From Nonomuraea helvata (lineage in GTDB: Bacteria; Actinomycetota; Actinomycetes; Streptosporangiales; Streptosporangiaceae), in assembly GCF_039535785.1 (NCBI RefSeq), contig NZ_BAAAXV010000005.1:1178001-1242000 (forward strand): a DNA stretch of 64,000 nt, given 5' to 3'. Position 1 is the first letter of the stretch. Every line of letters starts with the position of its first letter. The notes beneath the pieces were generated by a model. It worked only from the letters and a program-made list of their open reading frames with translations. It ran no database searches and was not told the origin of the DNA. The translations under genes were made by a program, and so were the position numbers. Shown piece by piece: positions 63,101-64,000 of this stretch.

Positions 63101-63205
63101 ATCACGGCCGCGGTGGAGACCTCCCTGGGCCAGGAGGCGGCCGGAGCGGCCATGTCGCGGGGCGCGACCCTGCCGCTGGACGATCTCCTGGCCGAGTACG
63201 GCTAG
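60152..63205 (+). CDS. AfsR/SARP-family transcriptional regulator with NB-ARC and TPR domains
   Basis: This 1017-residue protein has an N-terminal winged-helix DNA-binding domain (about residues 15-90) and a BTAD domain (about 95-240, ending LSEELGLDPGPELVTLHQAIL). An NB-ARC/STAND ATPase follows, with Walker A GPGGVGKTRLA near residue 285 and LLVLDNCEHV, and then a long C-terminal run of TPR-like helices (about 570-1000). AfsR-type regulators switch on secondary metabolism genes. The ATG at 60152 follows GGGGGG directly. No biosynthetic cluster is in view; the IRED-like gene is the closest candidate target. Confidence 0.93.
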   Translation: MRFGVLGPLAVWNANGEPVKVPEAKVRALLADLLIHAGRPVSADRLIEDLWGDRPPANAPAALRVKVSQLRRALGGLVAHRVPGYVLRVEPSSVDAGLFESLVGRAQRATEPGARAALLREALGLWRGDAYAEFAGEQFALAAVARLEEQRLVALEELAEARLGLGEHALLAAELSDLVARHPLRERLHAVHLRALYRAGRQSEALARYGELRRRLSEELGLDPGPELVTLHQAILRQDPALEAPVLPRTNLPAPMTSLVGRDEAVAEVRSLLRAGRLVTLTGPGGVGKTRLALAAAAGLESAEGFDGGVWLVELASLGAGAPVAGVAELIADVLGLRDDVPESMLERLPAALAAKRTLLVLDNCEHVVEQVAALGSRLLRAAPGLRVLATSQEALRIEGETLVQVPPLGREPAVELFTARAGIEPDADVAEICERLDGIPLALELAATRMRVLTPRQLAERLDDRFQVLTSGARGAPARQRTLRAMIDWSWELLSDAERVVLRRLAAPADGCTLEAAEEVCAEPGVDVLDTLARLVDRSLVVRAAGPRFRLLESVAAYCQERLREAGEDDLIALRHVRYYTALAERAEPRLRGHEQRLTLTLLDAEGANLRLALETAVRLGAAGEAVRLVNAMAWYWVLRGKLGEGRRALESAQALAGSSAETAVWLAGLRMLAGRPSVPDAAVFEAIADPLARARARWFAGFALFGYDDLSASVDLLRSALEGFRELGDAWGTAAALSVLARYAAMRGDLDALRRDGERGLALFKEIGDRWGEMRAAENLGTLAEITGDYGRAAELRREGLRMAEELGLWSSVSDALSRLGRIALLTGDYAAADDYHERARRLAVAQSNRPAEEFAELGLALVARRRGRLDEAESLLRKWLDWVMDVSGEPGAALILAELGFTAELRGDAAGALELQLRGLAMARNVGDPRAIALALEGLAGARTLTGRHEEAGRLLGRAAALRASVGAPLPKAERADVDRITAAVETSLGQEAAGAAMSRGATLPLDDLLAEYG

Positions 63206-63915
63206 TACACCGGATACGCCCCGGGAAAGCCAGGTGCGACGACGGCAGCCGAGCGGTGCTCTTCCTGGGCGCCGGTGATGCGCTGGACGACGAGGATCGC
63301 GAGCACGGCCGCCACGAGCGTCAGCCCGATGCACACCACGTCGAACCGGGCCGCCGCGGCGACCTGCTCCGGCTCATCGGCTCTGAACAGCAGCCGCGCG
63401 CCTACGTTGGAGGCCAGGTTGGCGACCACCCAGGCCGCCCACCAGGCGTTGAAGAGGCCCCTGGAGGGCGACGGAGCACGGCGTGAGGCGTCCCAGATGT
63501 CGTCCACGATCTGCTTCGGGACCCAGAACCAGATGATCGGGACCACCCAGCCGAAGATCAGCCAGGGCGTGGCGCGCCGGTGCCCGTGGGGCGCGAGGAT
63601 CTCGGCGTTCGCCCTGACCCTGAAGAGCCAGATCAGGAACGCCACGATGGCGCCGACGTACACGCCGGTCTCCAGGATGCCGGAGAGCCCGTAGACGAGG
63701 TCGCCCGCGTTGATCTCCGACTCCGGCACGGAGTCGACGTCGGCCATGATGCGGTCGATGAGGTCCGCGTACCAGAGATCGATGACCGCGGCGATGACGC
63801 CGACGAGCGAGTCGCAGACGAGCATCACCGCCGCGAAGACCGCGAGTCCGCGGACCGGGCGTAACGGCGGGGGCGGTGGCGGCGGGTAGCCGTGAGCGGG
63901 GGGTGGCGGATACAT
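63202..63915 (-). CDS. DUF4328-like membrane protein
   Basis: This 237-residue protein has a Pro-rich cytosolic start (MYPPPPAHGYPPPPPPPLRP), then about six membrane helices. The region FRVRANAEILAPHGHRRATPWLIFGWVVPIIWFWVPKQ matches DUF4328 as I know it, with conserved W and P in the middle helices. Function unknown. Its stop overlaps the SARP stop by 4 bp. Nothing is seen in the last 85 bp of the window beyond its upstream region. Confidence 0.82.
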   Translation of the reverse strand: MYPPPPAHGYPPPPPPPLRPVRGLAVFAAVMLVCDSLVGVIAAVIDLWYADLIDRIMADVDSVPESEINAGDLVYGLSGILETGVYVGAIVAFLIWLFRVRANAEILAPHGHRRATPWLIFGWVVPIIWFWVPKQIVDDIWDASRRAPSPSRGLFNAWWAAWVVANLASNVGARLLFRADEPEQVAAAARFDVVCIGLTLVAAVLAILVVQRITGAQEEHRSAAVVAPGFPGAYPVY

Positions 63916-64000
63916 GACTGCGGCCTTTCTCCGTCCTGGTTAAACCTAGGATTTCGCACTTTCGGTGATTGTCTCGGTGAAAGCGGGCAGTGCCTGAAGT

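Overview
The window is 64 kb of very GC-rich actinobacterial chromosome. GTG starts are common, there are several apparently leaderless transcripts, and the markers are typical of the group: GatCAB, EtfBA, a SARP/AfsR regulator, multiple Ser/Thr kinases and the GlgE maltosyltransferase pathway. Gene content fits the Streptosporangiales (Nonomuraea-like); this is inference, since no rRNA or other phylogenetic marker is present. I saw no tRNA, rRNA, CRISPR array, intact insertion sequence or prophage.

Layout. 1-3.2 kb: end of a tripartite tricarboxylate transporter (tctB tail, tctA) and an MFS exporter. 3.3-17.5 kb: housekeeping block of gatCAB, a GGDEF/EAL protein, ligA, a small secreted protein, a MetE-like protein, a metallo-beta-lactamase-fold protein, mnmA, a conserved hypothetical, a cysteine desulfurase and a TetR regulator. 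MnmA and the desulfurase fit one tRNA 2-thiolation route. 17.7-24.4 kb: MFS permease, degenerate rhomboid, an ABC exporter locus broken by a deletion that joins the permease start to the end of a histidine kinase, NmrA/AraC divergent pair, a P-loop kinase and an unknown protein. 24.4-26.8 kb: a patch with more AT-ending codons holding an AAA ATPase-PD-(D/E)XK protein and an orphan Phd-type antitoxin. 26.9-33.9 kb: etfBA and an operon of three paralogous membrane Ser/Thr kinases. 34-38.6 kb: YbaK-like deacylase, then a four-gene operon (coiled-coil protein, QueC-like PP-loop protein, DppA-type D-aminopeptidase, Tat-exported flavin amine oxidase). 38.7-43.3 kb: enoyl-CoA hydratase, HhH-GPD protein, cysteine-less HesB-like protein, rhodanese-CBS protein, CehA-type metallohydrolase. 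43.3-48.2 kb: accessory stretch with two gene remnants (hotdog thioesterase, methyltransferase), an aldo/keto reductase with divergent HTH regulator, a quinone oxidoreductase, a toxin-antitoxin pair and a chloramphenicol phosphotransferase-like gene. 48.3-51.1 kb: secreted amidase and RpiR regulator. 51.2-59.2 kb: alpha-glucan metabolism (glgP divergent from glgE-treS-mak), which would turn trehalose into maltose, maltose 1-phosphate and then alpha-glucan; no branching enzyme glgB is in the window. 59.2-64 kb: an imine-reductase-like oxidoreductase divergent from a SARP regulator, and a DUF4328-like membrane protein.

No single spectacular new system is evident. The strongest leads are regulatory or evolutionary: the ABC-permease/histidine-kinase deletion scar with a leftover 11-bp direct repeat upstream; three 11-bp-phased repeats beside the SARP gene; a 24-bp perfect palindrome enclosing a leaderless tetR promoter; the QueC-like/DppA/amine-oxidase operon; and the AAA-nuclease island.
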